The position numbers were made by a program, and so were the translations under genes. The notes under the pieces were generated by a model, which saw only the letters and a program-made list of their open reading frames with translations, did no database searches and was not told where the DNA came from. A stretch of DNA of 25,033 nt, taken from XN24 sp047921395 (GTDB lineage: Bacteria > Pseudomonadota > Gammaproteobacteria > Steroidobacterales > XN24). The number at the start of each line of letters is the position of its first letter. Position 1 is the first letter of the stretch. Of this stretch, positions 6,091 through 14,168 are shown piece by piece. The DNA is taken from assembly GCA_047921395.1 (NCBI GenBank), contig JBLRWH010000038.1, positions 1-25,033 on the forward strand, given 5' to 3'.

Positions 6091-8790
6091 TCAGACTGGC
6101 CGGATCGCCGCGACGGCGTACTCCGGATCCATGATGCGGCGCGGCTCGCCCACGCCGTAGCCCTGGGCGTAATCCACGCCCATGCCCCGCAGCATGGTGA
6201 TCAGTTCCTTGTTCTCGACGAACTCGGCGATGGTCCGCTTCCCCGTAAGGTGGCCGATCTCGTTGATCGAGCGCACCATCTCGCGGTCGATCGGGTCGTG
6301 CAGGATTTCCTTCACGAAACTGCCGTCGATTTTGAGGAAGTCGACCGGGAAGTGTTTCAGGTAGCCGAACGATGACAACCCGGTGCCGAAGTCGTCCAGC
6401 GCGAACTTGCAGCCGAGCTCTTTCAGGGAATTGATGAAGCGGTTCGCCTGGGAGTAGCTCGCGATCGCGGCCGTCTCCGTAATTTCGAAGCAGATCTTGG
6501 AGGCGTCCAGGCCGCTGCGCTCGAACTGGTCGATGACGAATGGCAGGAACTTGTCGTCGCACAGGCTCTGGCCCGACAGGTTGATCGAGCACATCGTGAG
6601 CCGTTCGCGCTCGTCGGCCTCGGAGACCAGCCAGCGGAAGGCGTTCGTGATGACCCAGCGGTCGATGCTCGGCGTCAGGCCGTAGCGCTCGGCTGCGTTG
6701 ATGAACACGTCGGGCGCGATGATATGGCCCTGCTCGTCGCGCATGCGCAGCAGCAGCTCGTAATGCGCGCCGGTCGACCGGTCCTGCAGGGGCATGATCG
6801 GTTGCCGGTAGAGCTCGAAACGCGATTCCTCGAGCGCGTTATTGATGCGCGCCGCCCATTGCATCTCGCGCCGGCGCCGCATCAGGTCGATATCATTTTC
6901 CCGCCAGGTCTGGACGCGGTTGCGGCCCGCTTCCTTGGCGGCGGCGCAGGCGCTGTCGGCCGCCGTCAGGAGCTCGGCCACGCTCGCCGTCTCCGGCGCG
7001 ATCGGCACCACGCCGATGCTGGCGCCCAGGCGGAAACTGCGGTCTTCCCAGACGAAGCGGAAGTCCTGCACCGCCTTGAGCAGCGCCTCCGCGGTATCGA
7101 TGGCCTCGGGCAGCGTGCAATTCTCGAGCAGCACGCCGAACTCGTCGCCGCCGAGCCGCGCGAGCGTGTCGCGCCAGCGGATCTTCGATTTCAGCAGTGC
7201 GCCCAGCTGGCCGAGCAGCGCGTCGCCCGCCATGTGGCCGCAGGAGTCGTTGATGATCTTGAACTGGTCGAGGTCCATGTAACACAGCGCGTACTGCGCC
7301 TCGCGGGCCCGGCCCATCTTCAGGGCACGCTCCAGTCGCGCCTCAAACTCGCGGCGGTTCACCAGCCCGGTCAACATGTCGTGGCTCGCGTGATACGACA
7401 GGCGCCGGTTCAGCTCGCGCGCCTCGCTCACGTCGTGGAACACCAGCACGCCGCCGATGACCTGGCCGATGTCGTTCCGAATCGGGGCGGCGCAGCTCTC
7501 CACGTACAGCTCGTTGCCGTCGCGCCGGATGAGCAGCGTCGGCCGCATGGACTTGTAGAGCCGGTCGCGACGAATCGCCACGGACACGGGATTTTCCATC
7601 GGCTCGCAGGTTTCCTCGTGGAAGCTGCGGAAAATCTCATCCACCGAGCGGCCCGCGGCGTCGTCGAGACTCCAGCCGGTGAGTTCCCGGGCAATGGGGT
7701 TGAGATACTCGATGCGGCAATCGGAGTCGGTCGTGATGACGCCGTCACCGATCGACTGCAACGTGATCTGCGCGTTCTGCTTCTCGCGGAACAGCGCCTC
7801 CTCGTAAAGCTTCTGGTCGGTGATGTCGAGTTCGACGCCGACGAGACGCAGCATGCGGCCCTCGTCGTCCACCATCGCCTTGGCGCGGCTCATTACCCAG
7901 CGCCAGTCGCCCGACTTGTGGCGCATGCGATGGACGCTCTCGAACAGCTCGGATTTGCCTTCCAGGTGGTCGCGGATCTTGCCCTGCACCCGGACCATGT
8001 CCTCGGGATGTACGAGCTGGCGCCAGTCCGGCATGTCCTCGTCGGCCTCCTCCTCGCCGTAGCCCATCATGATCTTCCAGCGGGGTGAGAAGCGGATCAG
8101 GTTGGTCTCGACGTCGAAGTCCCAGACGCCGTCGTTGGAGGCGTGACGGGTGAGTTCCTCGCGCTCGTAGATATCGCCGAGCTCGCGGCCCAGTTTCAGC
8201 CGGGTCAGCGCGGCCGACAGGCTCGCGCCGATGAGTTTCACCAGCAGGTAGACATCGACGTGCCAGCTCTCGACGGGCCTGACCGACAGGACGCCCAGCA
8301 CGCCACCGAGCCGCCCATCGATGTCGAGGCCGGCCAGCAGTGCGGCGCCGGCGCCCATTTCGCGCATGAGGCGCGTCTCGCCCTCCAGCGCGGCCGAGAG
8401 CCGGCTCGCATCGCGAATTTCGACGAGGCGCATGTGGCCGAGCTTGCTACTGAGCCACGCCAGGTCCGCCATGCGGTTCCCCGTGAGACGCTCCGGGCGG
8501 CAGCCCGCGAGCACCCCGGACGCATGGCTGACGCGGTCGAATGCGGCTCCGTCTTCCGTCAGCAGGGCGAAACAGATCGAGTCGGCGCCCGTCGCCTCGC
8601 GGATCACCTCGAGCGACTCGCTGAGGGTCTGTTCGGCGTTTTCCGGGTTGAGATTGAGCAGGTCGACCGCCACCTTGGTGATGGCGGGGTTCAGGCCGAC
8701 CCGCGTCGGGGTGGCCCGGCTCCGTCGAACCGCAGAACCCAGATCGGCGGCGATCCGGGCGACTGCCTCGTGAGAGCGTTCGTCAGTCAT
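6091..8790 (-). CDS. GAF-PAS-PAS-GGDEF-EAL cyclic-di-GMP signalling protein
   Basis: An 899-aa soluble protein with no membrane segment. Residues about 40-200 look GAF-like. A first PAS/PAC lies at about 215-328 (SNDGVWDFDVETN, with RHKSGDWRWVMSRAKA) and a second at about 338-457 (SIGDGVITTDSDCRIEYLN). A GGDEF domain spans about 465-630 with an intact GGDEF at 547-551 and a product-inhibition I-site R538-W-R-D541 exactly five residues before it. An EAL domain spans about 650-895 with the signature Glu at 678 (YELLLR), NLS in INLSGQSL, EITET, DDFGTG (799-804), KID and AEFVEN. Both catalytic centres therefore look complete, so it may act as a diguanylate cyclase and/or phosphodiesterase, switched by a ligand bound to GAF or PAS. 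ATG at 8790. Target and signal are unknown. Confidence 0.92.
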   Translation of the reverse strand: MTDERSHEAVARIAADLGSAVRRSRATPTRVGLNPAITKVAVDLLNLNPENAEQTLSESLEVIREATGADSICFALLTEDGAAFDRVSHASGVLAGCRPERLTGNRMADLAWLSSKLGHMRLVEIRDASRLSAALEGETRLMREMGAGAALLAGLDIDGRLGGVLGVLSVRPVESWHVDVYLLVKLIGASLSAALTRLKLGRELGDIYEREELTRHASNDGVWDFDVETNLIRFSPRWKIMMGYGEEEADEDMPDWRQLVHPEDMVRVQGKIRDHLEGKSELFESVHRMRHKSGDWRWVMSRAKAMVDDEGRMLRLVGVELDITDQKLYEEALFREKQNAQITLQSIGDGVITTDSDCRIEYLNPIARELTGWSLDDAAGRSVDEIFRSFHEETCEPMENPVSVAIRRDRLYKSMRPTLLIRRDGNELYVESCAAPIRNDIGQVIGGVLVFHDVSEARELNRRLSYHASHDMLTGLVNRREFEARLERALKMGRAREAQYALCYMDLDQFKIINDSCGHMAGDALLGQLGALLKSKIRWRDTLARLGGDEFGVLLENCTLPEAIDTAEALLKAVQDFRFVWEDRSFRLGASIGVVPIAPETASVAELLTAADSACAAAKEAGRNRVQTWRENDIDLMRRRREMQWAARINNALEESRFELYRQPIMPLQDRSTGAHYELLLRMRDEQGHIIAPDVFINAAERYGLTPSIDRWVITNAFRWLVSEADERERLTMCSINLSGQSLCDDKFLPFVIDQFERSGLDASKICFEITETAAIASYSQANRFINSLKELGCKFALDDFGTGLSSFGYLKHFPVDFLKIDGSFVKEILHDPIDREMVRSINEIGHLTGKRTIAEFVENKELITMLRGMGVDYAQGYGVGEPRRIMDPEYAVAAIRPV

Positions 8791-9066
8791 GCAGGATCCA
8801 AATGGAGGCCTTAAAAATTATCTGTAAGTCCTTGTTCCTGCCGAATTCTTTACCGTCCGGCATTCTGGACAGGACGCTGGAAGAATACAAGAGTCGTGCC
8901 GTTGGACAGAGGAACCGCGTCACATTTGCCGCCGCATTTCGCGTTCCGCGGAATCCCGGGCGCGCTGGCAATGGCTCCTCCGGGAGACTACGCTGAATGT
9001 GAGGGTAAATGTCTTGCGCAGGGCCGTCCCGGCCTTCCGCATCACCAGCAAAGAGGCGGAAACACT
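8791..9066. other. Divergent intergenic region without a recognised element
   Basis: This 276-nt gap separates the cyclic-di-GMP gene (-) from the host-attachment-family gene (+). On the minus strand GATAAT (8823-8818) is a possible -10 for the former, without a good -35. A 10-nt palindrome TTCCGCGGAA lies at 8944-8953 and a short GGCCG/CGGCC stem lies upstream of the plus-strand gene. I do not recognise a riboswitch, tRNA or small ORF here. Confidence 0.3.
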
Positions 9067-9504
9067 ATGAACGATGTCTGGGTAGTCGTGGCGTCCAGCA
9101 CCCGTTGCCGGATTTTTACTCAGCACAAACATAGTGGTCCTCTCCTGCAAGTCGAAGAGCTCGATCATCCCGAAGGCCGCATGCATGGCCGCGAACTGGT
9201 ATCTGATCGTCCCGGCCGCAGCTTCGACAGCGAGGGCCAGGGGCGGCATGCGATGGGCCAGCCCGTGGACCCGCACGAGCAGGAGCGCATCCGTTTTGCC
9301 AAGACCGTGGCTACGCGCATCGACGAGGCGCGCAAGAAAGACCGTTTCGACCGCCTCGTGCTGGTCGCGGAACCGCGCTTCCTCGGTCACCTGCGCCAGG
9401 GCCTGTCCCCCGCGACGCGCCACCGGCTGACGACGGAGCTGCAGAAGAACCTTGCGGATGCCGATCCGAGCTCGATTCGCGAGGCGTTGCCTTACCGTAT
9501 CTGA
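9067..9504 (+). CDS. Host attachment family protein
   Basis: A 145-aa, probably cytoplasmic protein of the family named after an Agrobacterium protein needed for attachment to plant cells (Pfam Host_attach). Visible hallmarks are the opening WVVVASSTRCRIF, an acidic and His-rich middle (LDHPEGRMHGRELVSDRPGR), a Gly/Gln linker, HEQERIRFAKTVATRIDEAR, and the C-terminal LVLVAEPRFLGHLRQGLSP with LPYRI at the end. This fold resembles the release-factor eRF1 middle domain, and the family's biochemical role is not established; the name should not be read as proof of host association. The ATG at 9067 follows GAGGCGG at about 7-10 nt. The frame is open further upstream but without family similarity. 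It ends 4 nt from the convergent 71-aa gene. Confidence 0.85.
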   Translation: MNDVWVVVASSTRCRIFTQHKHSGPLLQVEELDHPEGRMHGRELVSDRPGRSFDSEGQGRHAMGQPVDPHEQERIRFAKTVATRIDEARKKDRFDRLVLVAEPRFLGHLRQGLSPATRHRLTTELQKNLADADPSSIREALPYRI

Positions 9505-9508
9505 AGGG

Positions 9509-9724
9509 CTAGTGGACCTCGCAGTCCGGCGGGGCGCTCTGCTCCTCGCCGCCCAGGGCAAGGTTGACGGCCTCGCCCACGCAGTGCGGGCAGATCGTCA
9601 GGTAGACGCCCTGGTCATCCACGCTGACCTCGAAGGTCACGGAGTGCTCGCCGACGAAGATGTCGAGCTGGCCCTCCTCCTGCAGTTCCCGGATCGCCTC
9701 GGCAAGCTTTTTCCAGCGCGTCAT
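9509..9724 (-). CDS. Unrecognised 71-aa protein with a CxxC motif
   Basis: I do not recognise this protein. It begins MTRWKKLAEAIRELQEEGQL, predicted to be an amphipathic helix. A beta-rich stretch follows (DIFVGEHSVTFEVSVDDQG, VYLTI), then CPHC at residues 45-48 and a further Cys68 near the C-terminus (PPDCEVH). Three cysteines plus the His in CPHC could bind a metal such as zinc, or form a redox pair. There is no signal peptide or membrane segment. I chose ATG 9724 because AGGA lies just upstream and the extension to 9766 is Arg-rich and low in complexity. It lies 77 nt downstream of the FKBP gene and is convergent with the host-attachment gene. Coding status is likely but not certain. Confidence 0.6.
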   Translation of the reverse strand: MTRWKKLAEAIRELQEEGQLDIFVGEHSVTFEVSVDDQGVYLTICPHCVGEAVNLALGGEEQSAPPDCEVH

Positions 9725-9801
9725 CGTCCTGGTCCCCCGGTGCCTTGAGCGTCGTTGCGCAGCCATTGTAAGGCCACAGGCCCGCCGGGGGTATTGAGGA
9801 C

Positions 9802-10305
9802 TTACTCGATGCTCACGATCCTGATATCGAAGTGCAGCGTCTCGCCGGCCAGCGGGTGATTGAGGTCCACGACCGCAGTGTCCTCGTTGACCTCGGTGAC
9901 CTTGGCATGGATCGGCTCGCCCTGCGGGCCCTGGCCCACCAGGCGGGCACCTTCGTGCCGGGCGTCGTCCGGGATGATCTCGAGCGGTACCGTCTGGAAG
10001 CCCTCCGGCTGGACCGGGCCATAGCCCTCCTCCGACGTCAGGATCACCTCGCGCGTCTCCTCGGCCTTCATGCCGAGCAGTTTTACCTCCAGGGCGGGCA
10101 GGATCTGCTGTTGGCCATGGACATAGACGAGGGGCTCGCCACCGACGTTCGAATCGGCCGTGGAACCGTCCGTGAGCTTCAGGGTGTATTCGATGCTGAC
10201 GGTGCTGCCGTCCTGGATCACGGGGGCATCCTCCTGCGCCTGCAGGGGCGCTCCGACAGAAATAAGGGTCAGGGCCGCGAACGCGGCGATGGGCGCTGTG
10301 CGCAA
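9802..10305 (-). CDS. Exported SlyD-like FKBP-type peptidyl-prolyl isomerase
   Basis: A 167-aa FKBP-type isomerase catalysing cis-trans isomerisation of peptidyl-proline bonds. The N-terminus (residues 1-24) is a signal peptide: Arg2, hydrophobic core IAAFAALTLISVG, and a probable cut in PLQAQ, so it should act in the periplasm. The mature domain has SIEYTLKLTDGSTADSN, VYVHGQQQILPALEVKLLGM, and an inserted flap region of the SlyD type, closing with VVDLNHPLAGETLHFDI. SlyD itself is cytosolic with a His-rich metal-binding tail; this protein has a signal peptide and no such tail. The start is probably TTG at 10305, because GGAGG stands 7 nt upstream. An in-frame ATG at 10353 has no ribosome site and would bury the signal peptide. 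It lies 67 nt after proA on the same strand. Confidence 0.88.
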   Translation of the reverse strand: MRTAPIAAFAALTLISVGAPLQAQEDAPVIQDGSTVSIEYTLKLTDGSTADSNVGGEPLVYVHGQQQILPALEVKLLGMKAEETREVILTSEEGYGPVQPEGFQTVPLEIIPDDARHEGARLVGQGPQGEPIHAKVTEVNEDTAVVDLNHPLAGETLHFDIRIVSIE

Positions 10306-10372
10306 GGGGAATCCTCCGGTGAAACAGGTGTAGCGTCGCCGTAAAGGTACCATATCGGCCGCCCTGGCCGCC

Positions 10373-11662
10373 TCAGGGGCGGACCTGGCCGGTGCCCGAG
10401 ACCCGGTACTTGTAGCTCGTCAATTGCTCCGCCCCGACCGGCCCGCGGGCATGGATCCGGCCGGTGGCAATGCCGATCTCGGCGCCCATGCCGAACTCCC
10501 CGCCGTCCGCGAACTGCGTCGACGCGTTGTGCAGCACGATGGCGCTGTCGACCTCGTCCAGGAACCGGCCGGCTGCCTCCGCGTCCTCCGTGACAATCGA
10601 TTCCGTATGGCCGGAGCCGTACTCGGCGATATGCGCAATGGCGCCGTCCACGCCTGCGACGACGCGCACCGAAATGATCGCGTCGAGGTACTCCGTGCGC
10701 CAGTCCGCCTCGTCGGCCGGGCGCACGCGCGCATCGGCGGCCTGGGCCGCGGCATCGCCCCGGACCTCGCAACCGGCCGCGAGCAGCGCCCCGATCAGTG
10801 GTCCGAGATGCGTGGCCGCGCAGGCCCGGTCGACCAGCAGTGTCTCGGCCGCGCCACAGATACCGGTGCGGCGCATTTTCGAATTCAGCACGATGCGCTC
10901 GGCCATCCCGGGATCGGCGCCCTGGTCGACATAGACATGGCAGAGGCCCTCCAGGTGGCCGATCACCGGGATGCGCGCGTCGCGCTGCACGCGCTCGACC
11001 AGGCTGCGCCCGCCGCGCGGCACGACCACGTCCACGCAGCCGCCGAGTCCGCCGAGCAGCTCGCCCACGGCGGCGCGCTCGCGCGTGGGGACGATCTGCA
11101 CGGCCTCGCGCGGCAATCCCGCGGTCACCAGGGCCTCGACGAGACAGGCATGGATAGCGCGGTTGGAGCAGAAGCTCTCCGAGCCACCTCGCAGGATCAC
11201 GGCATTGCCGGACTTCAGGCACAGGGCGCCCGCGTCCGCAGTCACGTTGGGGCGGCTCTCGTAGATGATCCCGATGACCCCCAGCGGCACGCTGACGCGC
11301 CGGATCACGAGGCCATTCGGCCGGGTCCACTCCGCCAAGACGCGTCCCAGCGGATCCGGCAAGGCCCGGACCTGCTCGATGCCGCTTGCCATCGCCTCGA
11401 CGCGCGCCGCGTCCAGCCGCAGGCGGTCGAGCAGGGCGCTGGACAGGCCGCGGGCTTGCGCCGCCTCGAGATCCTCGGCGTTGGCCGCGAGAATGCGCGC
11501 CGCATCCGCCCGCAGCAGGGATGCCGCCGCCTTGAGGGCGGCATCCCGCGCCCCCGCCGGGGCCCGCGCCAGCGCCGTCGCCGCGGCGCGCGCCCGCCGG
11601 CCGATCGCGGTCATCAGTTGTGCGATTTCCTGCGGCCCTTCACGGCCCATGAGATCAACCAT
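10373..11662 (-). CDS. proA: Gamma-glutamyl phosphate reductase
   Basis: The second enzyme of proline synthesis reduces gamma-glutamyl phosphate with NADPH to glutamate semialdehyde, which cyclises spontaneously. The 429-aa protein has the aldehyde-dehydrogenase-like fold. Landmarks are PLGVIGIIYESRPNVTADAGALCLKSGN cofactor-domain sequence, SVPLG, catalytic Cys269 in RRTGICGAAETLLVD, and the C-terminal HTESIVTED, SAIVLHNASTQFADGGEFGMGAEIGI and LTSYKY segments. The ATG at 11662 overlaps the proB stop by 8 nt, which suggests translational coupling. Alternative in-frame ATGs at 11650 and 11614 would give lengths of 425 and 413, closer to the E. coli enzyme (417). The gene is immediately downstream of proB. 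Confidence 0.96.
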   Translation of the reverse strand: MVDLMGREGPQEIAQLMTAIGRRARAAATALARAPAGARDAALKAAASLLRADAARILAANAEDLEAAQARGLSSALLDRLRLDAARVEAMASGIEQVRALPDPLGRVLAEWTRPNGLVIRRVSVPLGVIGIIYESRPNVTADAGALCLKSGNAVILRGGSESFCSNRAIHACLVEALVTAGLPREAVQIVPTRERAAVGELLGGLGGCVDVVVPRGGRSLVERVQRDARIPVIGHLEGLCHVYVDQGADPGMAERIVLNSKMRRTGICGAAETLLVDRACAATHLGPLIGALLAAGCEVRGDAAAQAADARVRPADEADWRTEYLDAIISVRVVAGVDGAIAHIAEYGSGHTESIVTEDAEAAGRFLDEVDSAIVLHNASTQFADGGEFGMGAEIGIATGRIHARGPVGAEQLTSYKYRVSGTGQVRP

Positions 11663-12821
11663 GTCTCGCCACCATTGCCAGGTCGTTCCGGTGCACCAGT
11701 TCCTTGCGCCCGCGGTAGCCGAGCACGGCCTCGATCTCGCCGCTCTGCAGGCCGACGATCTGCACCGCATCGGCGGACCCGTAGGCCGACAGGCCGTGCG
11801 CCAGCGTCACGCCACGCACGTCGCGGATCAGCACGGCGTCGCCGCGATCGAACTCGCCGCCAATCCTCACCACGCCCGCCGGCAGCAGGCTCTTCCCCCC
11901 GGCCAGCGCGGCTGCCGCGCCGTCATCCACGACGATCTCGCCGCGCGGCTGCAGCGACCCGGCGATCCACTGCTTGCGCACGCGCACGGGGCTCAGTGAG
12001 GCGACGAACCAGGTGCACTGCGCGCCCTCCTCGAGCGCGCGCACCGGGTGGCGCACCCGCCCGAAAGCGATGGCCATGTGGCATCCGGCCGCCAGGGCGA
12101 TGCGGCCGGCCGCGACCTTGGTGACCATCCCTCCCGAGCCCACGTCCGTGGCGGCCCCGCCGGCCATGGCCTCGATCTCGGGCGTCACGGCACGGACCTC
12201 CGGCACCAGCACGGCAGCGGGATCGCGCGTCGGGTCGGCCGTGTGCAGGCCCGTGGTATCCGACAGCAACAGCAGGCAATCCGCGCTGATCATCTGCGCC
12301 ACGCGCGCCGCGAGGCGGTCGTTGTCGCCGTAGCGGATCTCCTCTGTCGCCACCGTGTCGTTCTCGTTGATCACCGGCACGGCGCCGAGCGCGAGCAACG
12401 TCTCGAGGGTGCCGCGGGCATTCAGGTAGCGGCGGCGCCGCTCGGTATCGCCGAGCGTCAGCAGGACCTGGGCAACCGGGATGTCGTGGCGGCCGAGCGC
12501 TTCCTGCCAGGCATGCGCGAGCCGGATCTGGCCCGCGGCGGCGGCCGCCTGGCTCTCCTCCAGCCGCAGCGCGCCGCCGCGCAGCCCCAGGTACCGGCGG
12601 CCCAGGGCGATCGCGCCCGAGGAGACGACGAGGACGTCCTGGCCGCGCTTGCGCAGGCGCGCGATGTCGGCGACGAGGTCCTCGAACCAGGGGGCGTCCA
12701 GTCGCCCGCTGGCGCGGTCCACAAGCAGCGCCGAGCCGATTTTGACCACGACCCGCCGCGCGGCCGCGACGCGGTTGGTTGGCACCTGGCGGCTGTCAGT
12801 GTCCATTTCGGGCAAGAGCAT
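11655..12821 (-). CDS. proB: Glutamate 5-kinase with C-terminal PUA domain
   Basis: The first and usually proline-inhibited step of proline synthesis, ATP-dependent phosphorylation of glutamate. The amino-acid kinase domain (about 20-275) shows RRVVVKIGSALLV, VLVVSSGAIALGRRYLGL, AQVLLTLGDTERRRRYLNAR, PVINENDTVATEEIRYGDNDRLAARVA and DVGSGGMVTKVAAGRIA. The C-terminal PUA domain (about 285-375) is present. The start is uncertain: ATG 12821 and ATG 12806 both lack a clear Shine-Dalgarno, and the kinase domain begins about 20 residues in. The gene starts 37 nt after the metB stop, so part of its expression may come from readthrough of the metB transcript. It overlaps proA by 8 nt. Confidence 0.95.
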   Translation of the reverse strand: MLLPEMDTDSRQVPTNRVAAARRVVVKIGSALLVDRASGRLDAPWFEDLVADIARLRKRGQDVLVVSSGAIALGRRYLGLRGGALRLEESQAAAAAGQIRLAHAWQEALGRHDIPVAQVLLTLGDTERRRRYLNARGTLETLLALGAVPVINENDTVATEEIRYGDNDRLAARVAQMISADCLLLLSDTTGLHTADPTRDPAAVLVPEVRAVTPEIEAMAGGAATDVGSGGMVTKVAAGRIALAAGCHMAIAFGRVRHPVRALEEGAQCTWFVASLSPVRVRKQWIAGSLQPRGEIVVDDGAAAALAGGKSLLPAGVVRIGGEFDRGDAVLIRDVRGVTLAHGLSAYGSADAVQIVGLQSGEIEAVLGYRGRKELVHRNDLAMVARHG

Positions 12822-12858
12822 GAACGCTGCGGCGCGTCATGTGAAGCCCGGGCGGCCC

Positions 12859-14049
12859 CTACCCCGCCGCGATCGCCACCGGCCGCGCGAGCGCCCGCGC
12901 CGCGCGCTCCAGGGCCGCGCCGAGATCCGCCGCCAGGTCCTCGCCGTCCTCGATGCCGACCGACAGGCGCAACAGGCTGTCGCCGATCCCCGCCACGCGA
13001 CGCGCTTCCGGGTCCATGGCCGCGTGCGTCATCGACGCCGGGTGCGCCACCAGGCTCTCGACCCCGCCCAGTGACTCGGCGAGGAAAAAGTGCTCCAGCC
13101 CGTCGAGGAAGGCCTCGACGGCCGGCTCGCCGCCGGCGAGTTCGAAGCTGATCATGCCGCCGAATCCCTTCTGCTGGCGCGCGGCGATGTCGTGGCCCGG
13201 ATGGCTCGCGAGCCCGGGATAGTAGACCGTCTCGACCACCGGGTGGGTGGCCAGGACCTCTACCAGCCGCGTCGCGTTCTCCGCATGCACGCGCAAGCGC
13301 GCCGGGAGCGTGCGGATGCCGCGCAGCGTCAGGAAGCTGTCGAACGGCGCGCCCGTGAGGCCGAGGCAGTTGGCCCACCAGTCCAGCTGCTCATGCAGTT
13401 CCGCGGTCTTCGCGACCACGGCCCCGCCGACGACGTCGCTGTGCCCGTTCAGGTACTTGGTCGTCGAGTGCAACACGATGTCGGCGCCGAGCGCGATGGG
13501 CGTCTGCCAGCCTGGAGAGAGGAACGTATTGTCGGCCACGAGCAGCGTCTCCGCGGCACGACACAGGCTCGCGACCGCGGCCACGTCCGTGACTCGCAGC
13601 AGCGGGTTGCTCGGCGTCTCGACCAGCACCATGCGGGGACGCCCCGCGAACGCGGCGGCCAGCGCCTGCGGATCGGTCTGGTCCACGAACTGGATGCGGA
13701 AGTGGCCGCGCGCCGCGAGCGACGACAGCAGGCGATGGGTGCCGCCATAGCAGTCATGCGGCGCGACCAGCAGGTCCTCCGGCCCGAGCAACTGGCACAC
13801 CAGCGTGATGGCCGCCATGCCGGAGCAGGTCACGACCGTGCCGGCCCCGCCCTCGAGCGCCGCGAGCGCCTCGCCCAGCGCATCGCGCGTCGGGTTGCCC
13901 GAGCGCGTGTAATCGTAGCGGCGCTTCTGGCCGTATCCCTCGAACGTGAAATTCGAGCTCAGGTGGATCGGCGGCACGACGGCACCATGCGCGGCATCGC
14001 TGCCGAGTCCGGTGCGTACGGCGCGGGTGGCCGGGGCGGGTGTCTTCAT
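12859..14049 (-). CDS. metB: Cystathionine gamma-synthase
   Basis: A PLP enzyme of the trans-sulfuration route: O-succinylhomoserine plus cysteine gives cystathionine, on the way to methionine. The 396-aa protein is colinear with E. coli MetB: GAVVPPIHLSSNFTF, RYDYTRSGNPTRDALGEALA, LLVAPHDCYGGTHRL, VLVETPSNPLLRVTDVA, ADNTFLSPGWQTP, and the PLP lysine at residue 198 in LHSTTKYLNGHSDVVGG, the same number as in E. coli. The end has AESLGGVESLVAHPASMTHA and LLRLSVGIEDGEDL. Confusion with MetZ or MetC is possible within this family, but these motifs favour MetB. The ATG at 14049 follows CGGAGGA. It has its own promoter and a SAM-I riboswitch, which supports a methionine role, and stands between the ilv-leu operon and proBA. 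Confidence 0.93.
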   Translation of the reverse strand: MKTPAPATRAVRTGLGSDAAHGAVVPPIHLSSNFTFEGYGQKRRYDYTRSGNPTRDALGEALAALEGGAGTVVTCSGMAAITLVCQLLGPEDLLVAPHDCYGGTHRLLSSLAARGHFRIQFVDQTDPQALAAAFAGRPRMVLVETPSNPLLRVTDVAAVASLCRAAETLLVADNTFLSPGWQTPIALGADIVLHSTTKYLNGHSDVVGGAVVAKTAELHEQLDWWANCLGLTGAPFDSFLTLRGIRTLPARLRVHAENATRLVEVLATHPVVETVYYPGLASHPGHDIAARQQKGFGGMISFELAGGEPAVEAFLDGLEHFFLAESLGGVESLVAHPASMTHAAMDPEARRVAGIGDSLLRLSVGIEDGEDLAADLGAALERAARALARPVAIAAG

Positions 14050-14055
14050 CTGCTC

Positions 14056-14113
14056 TCCTCCGTCATGCTCCCCTGCGGGAGTGGTTTCCACTCATCGGAA
14101 ACCCTGCGGAGGA
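14056..14113 (-). promoter_or_regulatory. metB: Expression platform of the metB SAM-I riboswitch (anti-SD/SD)
   Basis: The metB Shine-Dalgarno region CGGAGGA (14062-14056) is exactly complementary over 7 nt to TCCTCCG (14113-14107). Between them lies a 6-bp hairpin GAGTGG/CCACTC with an AAA loop (minus strand, within 14079-14093). The segment GATGAGTG (14096-14089) overlaps that hairpin and is exactly complementary to the P1 5' arm of the aptamer. No U-tract follows, which points to translational rather than transcriptional control. The switching model is inferred from these pairings. Confidence 0.65.
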
Positions 14114-14168
14114 TGTCGGGAGGTCACCGGGCCCACGGATCCGCCCAGGTCGGCGGAACTGCCCGGCA

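Noticed and set aside
8944..8953. Palindrome TTCCGCGGAA as an operator in the 8791-9066 gap
   Set aside because: It is short, has no second copy, and a 10-nt GC-rich palindrome can arise by chance; no promoter element is clearly placed next to it.
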